From positions 6,503,445 through 6,567,444 of the forward strand of contig NZ_CM001165.1 of assembly GCF_000213055.1 (NCBI RefSeq): a stretch of DNA of 64,000 nt. Direction: 5' to 3'. The number at the start of each line of letters is the position of its first letter. Position 1 is the first letter of the stretch. Below, piece after piece: positions 1 to 7,323 of this stretch. This DNA comes from Streptomyces sp. Tu6071. GTDB lineage: Bacteria > Actinomycetota > Actinomycetes > Streptomycetales > Streptomycetaceae. Under the pieces are notes generated by a model. That model saw only the letters and a program-made list of their open reading frames with translations, made no database searches and was not told the DNA's origin. The position numbers were made by a program, and so were the translations under genes.

Positions 1-24
1 CTCGAAGGACTGCTCGTCACTCAT
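1..24 (-). CDS. Start of an unidentified gene running off the left edge
   Basis: Only eight codons are visible (Met-Ser-Asp-Glu-Gln-Ser-Phe-Glu). The ATG is at 24-22 and is preceded on the minus strand by a purine-rich ribosome binding site (AGAGG six bases before the start). It follows the EPSP-synthase/ligase fusion gene in the same direction, but a 16-bp hairpin lies between them, so joint transcription is uncertain. The product cannot be named from eight residues. Confidence 0.6.
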
Positions 25-117
25 GTGCTGCCTCTTCTTCCTCTCGTACGGTCCAGCTCTGCGTCGGCGGGGGCGGCGCGCGGCCCTCCCCGCCGTACCG
101 GGCCCTCACGCCCGGAA

Positions 118-149
118 GGGCCGGAGGGCGGCGCGCCGCCCTCCGGCCC
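118..149 (-). terminator. Perfect 16-bp inverted repeat after the fusion gene
   Basis: Positions 118-133 and 134-149 are perfectly complementary with no spare loop bases. The repeat begins about 8 nt after the fusion gene stop. There is no U-tract, which is normal for Streptomyces terminators. It could also weaken rather than stop transcription into the next gene. Confidence 0.55.
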
Positions 150-156
150 CGGGGAC

Positions 157-3147
157 TCAGTCCTCCTGCGGCCTCAGTTCCCTCGCTCTCTCGCGCAGTG
201 CGAACTTCTGCACCTTGCCGATCGGGTTGCGCGGCAGCACCCCGAGCGGTTCGAGCCGTTCGGGCCAGTACTGCTTCGCCACCTGGTGCTCGTCCAGGTA
301 CGCGCGCATCTCGCCGAAGCCGAGCCGCTCGCCCTCCTTGCACACCACGAAGGCGCAGGCGCGTTCGCCGAGCCGCGCGTCGGGCATCGCGACGACGGCG
401 ACGTCCTCGACGGCCGGGTGCGCGAAGAGCAGCTGCTCGATCTCGGCGACAGGGATCTTCTCGCCGCCCCGGTTGATGACGTCCTTGACGCGCCCGGTGA
501 TCCGCAGATACCCGGAGGCGTCGAGCGTCGCGAGGTCGCCCGTGCGGTACCAGCCGTCCTCCGTGAACACCTCGGCGGTCAGGTCGGGCCGGTCCAGGTA
601 GCCGTCGAACACGGTGGGGGAGCGCAGCTCGAAGTTGCCCTCGACCCCGGCCGGGAGCACGTGCCCCTGGTCGTCCGTGACGCGCAGCTCGATCCCGTCG
701 AGCGGACGCCCGTCCGAACCCCAGCGCTGCGCCGGTTCGTCCCCGGGCGCCGAGAGCGCCCCGAGGCACGTCTCGGTCGTCCCGAAGGCCCCGCACACGT
801 CCGCGCCGAGCACCCGCCCGGCCCGCTCGGCGAGCCCGCGCGGCACCTGCGCCCCGGTCGCGACGAAGATCCGCAGCTTGCGCGGCATGTCCCCGCCCTC
901 CTCGACCGCCTTCACGAGGTCGGTCAGGAACGGCGTCGCGGCCTGCACGAAGCTCGCCCCGTGCGTGTTGAGCGAGGCGAGCGCGCGCTTCGCGTCCCAC
1001 TCGGCCTGCGTGATCTGCGGGACTCCGAGGACGAGCGCCAGCGTCATCCCGTAGAGGAACCCCGTCTGGTGCGCGAGCGGCGAGGGCACCCAGATCGCGT
1101 CCCCCGCGTGCAGCCCGAGGTGCCGGATCTCCATCGAGACCGCGCGCACGAGGTTCCGCGAGGGCTGCGTGACGCCCTTCGGCTCCCCGGTGGTCCCCGA
1201 GGTGAACAGGAGCTGCGCGGTCGCGTCGGGCGAGGGCACGTACGCGTCGAGCGCGGCGCGGTCCACCTCGGTGCCCGCGAGCGCCTTCTCCCAGTCGTGC
1301 ACCCTGACACCCGAGCCGTCCGCCTCGGGCAGCGCCGCGCTCCCGCCCTCCTCGGCGAGCACGACGAGCCGCGCCAGCTCCCCGCGCTCCTCCGCGTCGA
1401 GCCCCATGACCTCCTCGGCGGGTCTCCGGTTCCGGTACCGGTCGGCGACGACGAGCACCTTCGCCCCGGACCGGCGCAGCACGAAGCCGAGTTCCCGCTC
1501 CCGGAAGAACGGGATGACGGGGCAGCACACCGCGCCGATCCGCAGCGCGGCGAGCGAGAGCACGACGAACTCGACGCGGTTCGGGAGCTGGTACGCCACG
1601 TTGTCCCCGGGCCGCACCCCGAGCCCGAGCAGCAGCGAGGCCGCCCGCTCGACCCGCTCGTGCAGCTCACGCCACGTCACGGTCTCGTCCCTGTCGGCCC
1701 GTACGTCGACGACCGCGACGTCGTGCGGACGGCTCGCGGCCCGCCGCCGCAGCCACTCGGGGAGCGTCACGCGCGCCGCGAGGTCCGGCTTCGCGACCTC
1801 CTTCTCCAGCCGCCTCTGCCGGGGCCGTCCCGAGGGCGCGGGCCCGTCCTCGACGCTCATCGGCACGCCGAGCGTGTTCATCGCGTCGAGGAAGGTCGGG
1901 TACGAGATCCGGTACGCGTTCGGGTACGTCAGCGTCGAGTGGCCGCGCGCCCGCGAGGACGCCACGGCGAGCGACATCAGGACCCGGTGGTCGTTGAACG
2001 AGGAGAGCTTCGCGCCCACCAGCCCCTCGACCCCGCGCACCCGCAGCGCGTCCCCGTCCAGCTCCAGGTCCCCGCCCATCGCGTTGAGCTGGAGCATCGC
2101 CGCGGCGCGGTCGGACTCCTTGAGCCGCGTGTGCGCGATGTTGTGGAAGACGGACTCGCCGTAGGCGAAGGAGCCGAGCGTGGAGAGGATCGGCAGCATG
2201 TCGGGCACGTCCCGGCAGTCCACCTCGACCCCCTTGAGCATCGGCGTCTCCTGCCGGATGCGCACCCCGCCGGCCGCCTCGTCCAGCTCCATCGGGACCC
2301 CCATCGCGCGCGCGATGTCGAGGAAATGGAACTCGGGGTGGTCGGCGGGACCGCCCTCCAGGCGGGTCATGCCCTTGAGCAGGACGTCCGAGGGGTGCAG
2401 CGCGGCGGCGGCGATCCCGAAGGCGGCCGAGCCGATGTCGGGCGGCAGCGTCAGCTCGGTCGCGACGGCCGACTGCCCCGGCTCGACGTCGAAGCGCCGC
2501 CAGTCCTCGGAGACCGTGACCGCGAGGCCGAACTGCCGCATCATCGCGACGGTCAGTTCGAGGTACGAGCGCTCGTTCAGCTCGCCCTCGACCTCGATCG
2601 TCGTGTGCCCCGTCGCGAACGGCGCGAGCAGGATGAGCCCGGAGATCCACTGCGAGAGCGTCCCGGCGATGCGCACGTGCCCACCGCTCGGGCGCCGCGC
2701 GGTGACGTGCACGGGCGGGCAGTCGTCGGCCGACTCGACCCCGACGCCCATCTGCCGCAGCGCGGTGAGCAGGGGGCCCACGGGACGGCGGCGGAAGTAC
2801 TTCTGCCCGGTCACCGCGACATCGCGGTCCGAGAGCGAGGCCAGGCCGATCATGAAGTAGAGGGTGGTGCCGGAGGAGCCGGCGGACACGGCCGCGCGGC
2901 GCGGCCGGTAGCGCCCACCGAGACCGTGCACCACAAAGGTGTCGCCCTCGGTGGTGATCTTGACCCCCAGGCCGCGCAGCAGCTGCACGGTGTACTGGAC
3001 GTGCCGGGCGTCGGAGAGCCCGTGCACGCGGCTGACGCCCTCGGCCAGCGAGGCGAGGATCAGCGCGCGGTGCGCGTGGTACTTGGAGTTGGGGACGAGG
3101 ACTTCACCGGTGAGCTGGTGCTGAATCCCTTTGACAAGAAGGTGCAT
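157..3147 (-). CDS. EPSP-synthase-like / acyl-CoA ligase fusion protein
   Basis: A 996-residue two-domain protein. Residues 1-430 resemble AroA (EPSP synthase): PNSKYHAHRALILASLAEG carries Lys22 at the same index as E. coli AroA, LSQWISGLILLAPF matches the substrate-loop region, RLKESDR lies near residue 343 and DHRVLMSLAVAS near 385. The canonical LGNAGTAMR motif is replaced by SAGSSGTTLYFM and loses its arginine, so ordinary EPSP synthesis is doubtful. A linker of about 25 residues leads to a full AMP-forming ligase (456-996) with LLFTSGTTGEPKG, GWYRTGDLA, RVKDVINRGGEKIPVAEIE and NPIGKVQK. The ligase half looks most like cyclohexanecarboxylate-CoA or fatty-acyl-CoA ligases. I infer a shikimate-derived ring acid activated as a CoA ester. 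The ATG at 3147 puts Lys at 22 and has AGGGAG 12 nt upstream; an ATG at 3171 is possible. No frameshift is seen. Confidence 0.8.
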   Translation of the reverse strand: MHLLVKGIQHQLTGEVLVPNSKYHAHRALILASLAEGVSRVHGLSDARHVQYTVQLLRGLGVKITTEGDTFVVHGLGGRYRPRRAAVSAGSSGTTLYFMIGLASLSDRDVAVTGQKYFRRRPVGPLLTALRQMGVGVESADDCPPVHVTARRPSGGHVRIAGTLSQWISGLILLAPFATGHTTIEVEGELNERSYLELTVAMMRQFGLAVTVSEDWRRFDVEPGQSAVATELTLPPDIGSAAFGIAAAALHPSDVLLKGMTRLEGGPADHPEFHFLDIARAMGVPMELDEAAGGVRIRQETPMLKGVEVDCRDVPDMLPILSTLGSFAYGESVFHNIAHTRLKESDRAAAMLQLNAMGGDLELDGDALRVRGVEGLVGAKLSSFNDHRVLMSLAVASSRARGHSTLTYPNAYRISYPTFLDAMNTLGVPMSVEDGPAPSGRPRQRRLEKEVAKPDLAARVTLPEWLRRRAASRPHDVAVVDVRADRDETVTWRELHERVERAASLLLGLGVRPGDNVAYQLPNRVEFVVLSLAALRIGAVCCPVIPFFRERELGFVLRRSGAKVLVVADRYRNRRPAEEVMGLDAEERGELARLVVLAEEGGSAALPEADGSGVRVHDWEKALAGTEVDRAALDAYVPSPDATAQLLFTSGTTGEPKGVTQPSRNLVRAVSMEIRHLGLHAGDAIWVPSPLAHQTGFLYGMTLALVLGVPQITQAEWDAKRALASLNTHGASFVQAATPFLTDLVKAVEEGGDMPRKLRIFVATGAQVPRGLAERAGRVLGADVCGAFGTTETCLGALSAPGDEPAQRWGSDGRPLDGIELRVTDDQGHVLPAGVEGNFELRSPTVFDGYLDRPDLTAEVFTEDGWYRTGDLATLDASGYLRITGRVKDVINRGGEKIPVAEIEQLLFAHPAVEDVAVVAMPDARLGERACAFVVCKEGERLGFGEMRAYLDEHQVAKQYWPERLEPLGVLPRNPIGKVQKFALRERARELRPQED

Positions 3148-3804
3148 GGGGTCGTGCTTCTCCCTGGCCATGGGCGGGCACACCGAACCGCGCACGCACG
3201 CGCGCCGCCCCCGTCGGCCGCACACACGGCCGGTGGCCGGGCAGCACGAACAGGGCCGCGGGGCATCCGTGGCTCGGTGATGGAGCCGTCTCGGGGACGG
3301 CAGTGGTTACGTTATGGAAGCGAGGCCCTACAGGCGTGCGACGTCGCCGAAGACAGCGGCGCATGGCCCGTTCGGGGGACGGGTGCCGTCTTCCTCGACG
3401 GCGGCAGGGGCTCTTGGACACGCGCGGACGGCGACATCCGGCAACGCCTGGAGAAACAGATCGGACGGCTGTCATGGCACGGGGCCTGGGTGGGGCCCGT
3501 AAGTCGTGGCAGGAGCCGAGGTGCGTTCGCGCGGCCGGGCAGGGGCCGCGCACGAGTAAGCGTCCGGATGACCGGCCCACGCGAAACAACGCGTTGCTCA
3601 GTCACACAATCTTTATATCAATGCCCGATGCATCTAGACAGTCCAGGTCCCGCTATCTGGCCGAAAGCCCGCTGACCTGCGGTTTTCTCCAGGGGTGCCA
3701 TCGGAGGCCGCGCAGGTGAGGCCCGGGGTGCTCGTGTGGGCTCGTTCTCCCCGCCTCGGGGGAGCGGTAGGGGGCGAGTGCGCCGGCGTACGGGCATACG
3801 ACTG
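3148..3804. other. Gap between the fusion gene and the tRNA-Leu terminator
   Basis: No convincing gene is visible. Short open frames on both strands lack ribosome binding sites and family features. The right part (about 3596-3645) is clearly less GC-rich than anything nearby and includes TATATCAATG and CATCTAGACAG. The promoter of the fusion gene should lie at the left side of this gap, but I cannot place it. The position next to the 3' end of a tRNA fits an integration scar, but no att repeat was found. Confidence 0.4.
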
Positions 3805-3828
3805 AGGGCCCCGCTTTCGCGAGGCCCT
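3805..3828 (-). terminator. Terminator of the tRNA-Leu transcript
   Basis: On the minus strand this reads as a 10-bp stem (one G-T pair) closed by a GAAA tetraloop. It begins 7 nt beyond the tRNA 3' end. Confidence 0.8.
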
Positions 3829-3834
3829 CTGCTG

Positions 3835-3919
3835 TGTCCGAGGGGGGACTTGAACCCCCACGCCCGATAAAGGGCACTAGCACCTCAAGCTAGCGCGTCT
3901 GCCATTCCGCCACCCGGAC
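3835..3919 (-). tRNA. tRNA-Leu (anticodon GAG)
   Basis: A class II tRNA of about 85 nt. The acceptor pairs GTCCGGG with CTCGGAC (one G-U), the anticodon arm CTAGC/GCTAG encloses loop TTGAGGT giving GAG, there is a long variable arm (TGCCC...GGGCG), and the T arm holds GGTTCAAGTCC. CCA is not encoded. It decodes CUC/CUU leucine codons. The accessory-looking fusion gene lies on its 3' side. Confidence 0.95.
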
Positions 3920-4130
3920 AGGGTGTTCGCTCTGGGCCGTTCGGCCCTGGCGACGTGGAAAACAATACCAAACATCCGGGGGCCTCCGATCACCCCTGGT
4001 CCGGGGCCCCGTGTGAACGGCGTGTGTCCCGGGGGAGGGCGGTCTTGGGGGCGTGGCGGGGGGCGCGCGAGGATGGGGGGAGCGCGGCGCCGAGCAGGGC
4101 GCCGGCCGACCGACCGCCAAGGAGAGCAGC

Positions 4131-5456
4131 GTGAGCGAGCCGAGCACCGGAAGGGCGGCCTCGGGCCAGGACGAGGTCGTCGACCTCACCCGGGACCTGA
4201 TCCGTATCGACACCAGCAACTACGGGGACCACTCGGGCCCCGGCGAGCGCGCGGCGGCCGAGTACGTCGCCGAGAAGCTGGCCGAGGTCGGCCTCGAACC
4301 GCGGATCTTCGAGTCCCACCCGGGCCGTGCCTCGGTCGTGGCCCGCGTCGAGGGCGAGGACCGCTCCCGCCCCGGTCTCCTCATCCACGGCCACACCGAC
4401 GTCGTCCCGGCCAACGCCGCCGACTGGACCCACGACCCCTTCTCGGGCGAGGTCGCCGACGGCTGCGTGTGGGGACGCGGGGCCGTCGACATGAAGGACA
4501 TGGACGCGATGACCCTCGCGGTCGTCCGCGACCGGCTCCGTACCGGCCGCAAGCCCCCGCGCGACATCGTCCTCGCCTTCCTCGCCGACGAGGAGGCGGG
4601 TGGTACGTGGGGCGCCCGCCACCTCGTGGACCAGCACGCGGACCTCTTCGAGGGCGTCACCGAGGCGATCGGCGAGGTCGGCGGCTTCTCCTTCACCGTC
4701 AACGAGAAGCTGCGGCTCTACCTCGTCGAGACGGCCCAGAAGGGCATGCACTGGATGAAGCTCACGGTGGCCGGGACCGCCGGGCACGGCTCGATGATCC
4801 ACCGCGACAACGCGATCACGGAGCTGTCCGAGGCCGTCGGGCGCCTCGGGCGCTACGAGTTCCCGATCCGCGTGACCAAGACGCTCCGCCACTTCCTCGA
4901 CGAACTCGGCGACGCGCTCGGCACCGAACTCGACCCCGAGAACATGGACGACACCCTCGCCAAGCTCGGCGGCATGGCCAAGCTCATCGGAGCCTCGCTC
5001 AAGAACACCGCCAACCCGACCCAGCTCGGCGCCGGCTACAAGGTCAACGTCATCCCCGGCGAGGCCACCGCGCACGTCGACGGCCGCTTCCTGCCCGGGT
5101 ACGAGGAGGAGTTCCTCGCCGACCTCGACCGCGTCCTCGGCCCGCGCGTGCGCCGTGAGGACGTGCACGCCGACAAGGCCCTGGAGACCGGCTTCGACGG
5201 GGCCCTCGTCGACGCCATGCAGACCGCGCTCGGCGCCGAGGACCCGATCGCCAAGGCCGTCCCGTACATGCTCTCGGCGGGCACCGACGCGAAGTCCTTC
5301 GACGACCTCGGCATCCGCTGCTTCGGCTTCGCGCCCCTGCGGCTGCCCGCCGACCTCGACTTCGCCGGGATGTTCCACGGCGTCGACGAGCGCGTCCCCG
5401 TCGACGCGCTCCGGTTCGGCGTCCGCGTCCTGGACCGCTTCATCGACGCCTGCTGA
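4131..5456 (+). CDS. M20 family metallopeptidase / deacylase
   Basis: A 441-residue cytoplasmic hydrolase of the ArgE/DapE/CPG2/ACY1 family, which cleaves amide bonds in N-acyl amino acids or dipeptides with two zinc ions. Visible features are HGHTDVV (His88, Asp90), the second metal motif WGRGAVDMKDM near residue 120, the catalytic pair Glu154-Glu155 in LADEEAGG, and the dimerisation-domain segment GTAGHGSMIHRDNAI. There is no signal peptide. The GTG at 4131 was chosen because AAGGAG lies just upstream; the longer open frame adds 26 low-complexity residues. The gene stands alone. Substrate is not inferable. Confidence 0.9.
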   Translation: MSEPSTGRAASGQDEVVDLTRDLIRIDTSNYGDHSGPGERAAAEYVAEKLAEVGLEPRIFESHPGRASVVARVEGEDRSRPGLLIHGHTDVVPANAADWTHDPFSGEVADGCVWGRGAVDMKDMDAMTLAVVRDRLRTGRKPPRDIVLAFLADEEAGGTWGARHLVDQHADLFEGVTEAIGEVGGFSFTVNEKLRLYLVETAQKGMHWMKLTVAGTAGHGSMIHRDNAITELSEAVGRLGRYEFPIRVTKTLRHFLDELGDALGTELDPENMDDTLAKLGGMAKLIGASLKNTANPTQLGAGYKVNVIPGEATAHVDGRFLPGYEEEFLADLDRVLGPRVRREDVHADKALETGFDGALVDAMQTALGAEDPIAKAVPYMLSAGTDAKSFDDLGIRCFGFAPLRLPADLDFAGMFHGVDERVPVDALRFGVRVLDRFIDAC

Positions 5457-5647
5457 GTCGGAGGCGAGCGGGGGCGCACACTCCCGCGAACGGCGCGCGC
5501 GCCGTGTCCGTACGCTCCCTGTCGCGTACGGGCGCGGCGCGCGTTTCCGCTGGTCGGGGCGGTCCGGCGGGCTTGCCAGGGGTCGCCGGGCGGCGCCTGC
5601 CCGGTCCGGTCACCGGGCTGCCGCGACCGGCCGGTAATCGAGCGTCT

Positions 5648-5666
5648 GTACCAGTCCCACTGGTAC
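5648..5666. promoter_or_regulatory. Perfect palindrome upstream of the chpH promoter
   Basis: GTACCAGT and ACTGGTAC flank a 3-nt centre, 21 nt upstream of the candidate -35 box of chpH. The position suits an operator for a developmental regulator, but the factor is unknown. Confidence 0.45.
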
Positions 5667-5687
5667 GGGTGAATGCACTCATCGGGT

Positions 5688-5715
5688 CGTAGCTCGAATA
5701 CTCCCTCCTCGTTAC
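5688..5715 (+). promoter_or_regulatory. Candidate sigma-BldN promoter of chpH
   Basis: CGTAGC (5688-5693), a 16-nt spacer and CGTTAC (5710-5715). The sigma-BldN consensus as I recall it is CGTAAC-N16-CGTTGA, giving 5/6 and 4/6 matches with the right spacer. Chaplin genes are known sigma-BldN targets. The leader from here to the chpH ATG is about 45 nt. Confidence 0.5.
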
Positions 5716-5764
5716 AGGTGTTGCGGTCCGCGGCTGGGACCGCGCTGTCCACCTAGGAGGAAAA

Positions 5765-5998
5765 ATGATCAAGAAGATCGTCGCCACGGTCGCCGCGACC
5801 GGTGGCCTCGTGCTCGCCGGTGCGGGCCTGGCCTCGGCCGACGCGGGCGCCCAGGGTGCGGCCGTCGGTTCCCCCGGCGTGCTCTCGGGCAACGTCGTGC
5901 AGGTTCCCGTGCACGTCCCGGTGAACCTCTGCGGCAACACGATCTCCGTGATCGGTCTGCTCAACCCGGCCTTCGGCAACACCTGCGTCAACGCCTGA
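5765..5998 (+). CDS. chpH: Short chaplin ChpH
   Basis: A 77-residue secreted amyloid-forming surfactant that coats aerial hyphae and spores. A Sec signal peptide (positive MIKK start, hydrophobic core, cleavage after ASA near residue 26) precedes one chaplin domain with AQGAAVGSPGVLSGN, VPVHVPVNLCGN and IGLLNPAFGN. The two cysteines of long-lived short chaplins are present (in NLCGN and NTCVN). TAGGAGG lies 6 nt before the ATG. It is followed by two hairpins and then chpC in the same direction. ChpE is the other short type, but adjacency to a long chaplin matches the chpH-chpC pair of S. coelicolor. Confidence 0.93.
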   Translation: MIKKIVATVAATGGLVLAGAGLASADAGAQGAAVGSPGVLSGNVVQVPVHVPVNLCGNTISVIGLLNPAFGNTCVNA

Positions 5999-6010
5999 TC
6001 CAGGCATGAC

Positions 6011-6032
6011 GTCACCCCCGGCCGGGGGTGAC
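6011..6032 (+). terminator. Perfect 11-bp hairpin after chpH
   Basis: Positions 6011-6021 pair perfectly with 6022-6032. It is the first of two tandem hairpins between chpH and chpC. Confidence 0.65.
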
Positions 6033-6035
6033 CCT

Positions 6036-6070
6036 GCGGCCCCGGAGCGCGCCACGCGCTCCGGGGCCGC
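6036..6070 (+). terminator. Perfect 15-bp hairpin between chpH and chpC
   Basis: Positions 6036-6050 pair with 6056-6070 around a 5-nt loop. With the preceding hairpin it should separate chpH mRNA from chpC, so chpC probably has its own promoter within 6071-6130. Confidence 0.75.
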
Positions 6071-6140
6071 GGCTCTCACCACACCGCGCACGCGCGAGGT
6101 GCCGTGCGCTTCGAAGCTGTGACTACGACAGGGAATTGCT

Positions 6141-6932
6141 ATGCGACAGGTCACGCGCAAGGGCCTGATGACTGTGGCGGCCGCCTCCGGCGTGCTCGCC
6201 GTCACCGGTGGCTACGCGGTCGCCGACTCCGGCGCCCAGGGCGCGGCCGTGGGTTCGCCCGGCGTCCTCGCGGGCAACCTCGTGCAGGCACCGGTCGATG
6301 TGCCGGTCAACGTGTGCGGCAACACGGTCGACGTCGTCGGCCTGCTCAACCCGGCCTTCGGCAACCACTGCCAGAACGGCTCGGGCCAGTCCCGTCCGGG
6401 CGGCTACGGCGACGAGGACGGCGGCGGCCACCACGGCGGCCACCAGAGCGGGGGCGGCCACCACGGCGGCGGCCACCAGAGCGGCGGCGGCGCCCACGCG
6501 GGTGGTCCCGCCACCAACTCGCCCGGCGTCGGCTCCGGCAACGAGGTGCAGATCCCGGTGGACGTGCCGGTCAACGCGTGCGGCAACAACATCTCGGTCA
6601 TCGGACTGCTCAACCCGGTCTTCGGCAACGACTGCGCCAACGAGTCGACGCCGCAGCACCCGGAGCACCCCGGCAACCCGGGCACGCCCGAGAAGCCGAA
6701 GCCGCCGAAGACCCCGGAGACGCCGGAGCCCCCGAAGACTCCGGAGACGCCGAAGCCCCCGGTCGAGCGCACCACGCCCCCGGCCCCGCAGATCTCGGTG
6801 AAGACCCCGGCGCACACGCAGCAGCTCGCCGAGACCGGCAGTGAGGTCCCCGCGGGCGCCCTCGGTGCCGCCGCGGCCGGGATGCTCCTCGCGGGTGCCG
6901 TGGTCTACCGCAAGGCCCGCGCGAACGCCTGA
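6141..6932 (+). CDS. chpC: Long, sortase-anchored chaplin ChpC
   Basis: A 263-residue cell-wall-anchored chaplin. Order: signal peptide (about 1-30), chaplin domain 1 (SGAQGAAVGSPGVLAGN...LLNPAFGN), a Gly/His-rich spacer (about residues 95-125 with repeated GGHHGG and GHQSGG), chaplin domain 2 (NSPGVGSGN...LLNPVFGN), a Pro/Lys/Thr/Glu wall-spanning stalk, then the sorting signal LAETG, a hydrophobic helix and an RKARANA tail. The LAXTG motif is the class E sortase signal expected for long chaplins. ChpC presents chaplins at the cell surface so that short chaplins can polymerise. AGGGAA lies 7 nt before the ATG. No sortase is in the window. Confidence 0.95.
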   Translation: MRQVTRKGLMTVAAASGVLAVTGGYAVADSGAQGAAVGSPGVLAGNLVQAPVDVPVNVCGNTVDVVGLLNPAFGNHCQNGSGQSRPGGYGDEDGGGHHGGHQSGGGHHGGGHQSGGGAHAGGPATNSPGVGSGNEVQIPVDVPVNACGNNISVIGLLNPVFGNDCANESTPQHPEHPGNPGTPEKPKPPKTPETPEPPKTPETPKPPVERTTPPAPQISVKTPAHTQQLAETGSEVPAGALGAAAAGMLLAGAVVYRKARANA

Positions 6933-6986
6933 GCCCGCGGCCGTACGCGAGCGCGCACCGACGCCCTCCGCGCACGGCATGCCGAA

Positions 6987-7013
6987 GGGCCCCGCTCAGG
7001 GAGAGCGGGGCCC
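6987..7013. terminator. Bidirectional terminator after chpC
   Basis: A perfect 11-bp stem (6987-6997 with 7003-7013) and 5-nt loop between the converging chpC and DUF5703-type genes. Confidence 0.8.
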
Positions 7014-7087
7014 GACAACACGAGGAGGGCCGGTCGCCCGTCCGGGTGAGGAACGGGAGCCGCGGCCGTGGCCGCCGCTGCCCCGTC

Positions 7088-7276
7088 TCACCACGTGGCC
7101 CGCGGCTGGCGGATGATCCTGCGCCGCAGCCGCACCCGGCGGCTCCCGTCGGGATGCAGCCTGAGGCGGTCCAACTCCCAGTGCCCGTACTCTGCGTGGT
7201 CCGTGAGCAGGCGAGTCGTGTCCTTGCGGCTGACGCCCCTGGGCACGTACACGTCGACAAATTCGTATTCCGGCAT
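7088..7276 (-). CDS. Small conserved DUF5703-type protein
   Basis: A 62-residue protein beginning MPEYEFVDVYVPRGVSRKD and ending in a very basic stretch (RRVRLRRRIIRQPRATW). I recognise it as a small family common in Streptomyces (DUF5703) with no known function. There are no cysteines, no signal peptide and no membrane segment. A CACAAT box lies 7 nt upstream of the ATG and no Shine-Dalgarno is visible, so the mRNA may be leaderless. It diverges from the gene at 7324 with only 47 nt between starts. Confidence 0.85.
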   Translation of the reverse strand: MPEYEFVDVYVPRGVSRKDTTRLLTDHAEYGHWELDRLRLHPDGSRRVRLRRRIIRQPRATW

Positions 7277-7310
7277 CGCATCTATTGTGCGGCCACGGGC
7301 CCGGTACGGA

Positions 7311-7316
7311 TAGCGT
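7311..7316 (+). promoter_or_regulatory. -10 box of a probably leaderless transcript
   Basis: TAGCGT ends 7 nt before the ATG at 7324, which places the transcription start on or next to the start codon. No Shine-Dalgarno sequence is present. Confidence 0.45.
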
Positions 7317-7323
7317 CTGCCCT

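Noticed and set aside
25-3675. Very long plus-strand open frame opposite the fusion gene
   Set aside because: It is the reverse-frame shadow of the EPSP/ligase gene, with Arg/Pro/His-rich content and no domain. Similar shadows oppose metH, helY and dop.
3300-3720. Small genes between the fusion gene and tRNA-Leu
   Set aside because: Frames on both strands lack ribosome binding sites, codon bias or recognisable domains.
1-3834. Second copy of the tRNA-Leu 3' end (att site)
   Set aside because: Looked for GTCCGAGGGGGG and its complement in the left part; none was found within the window.
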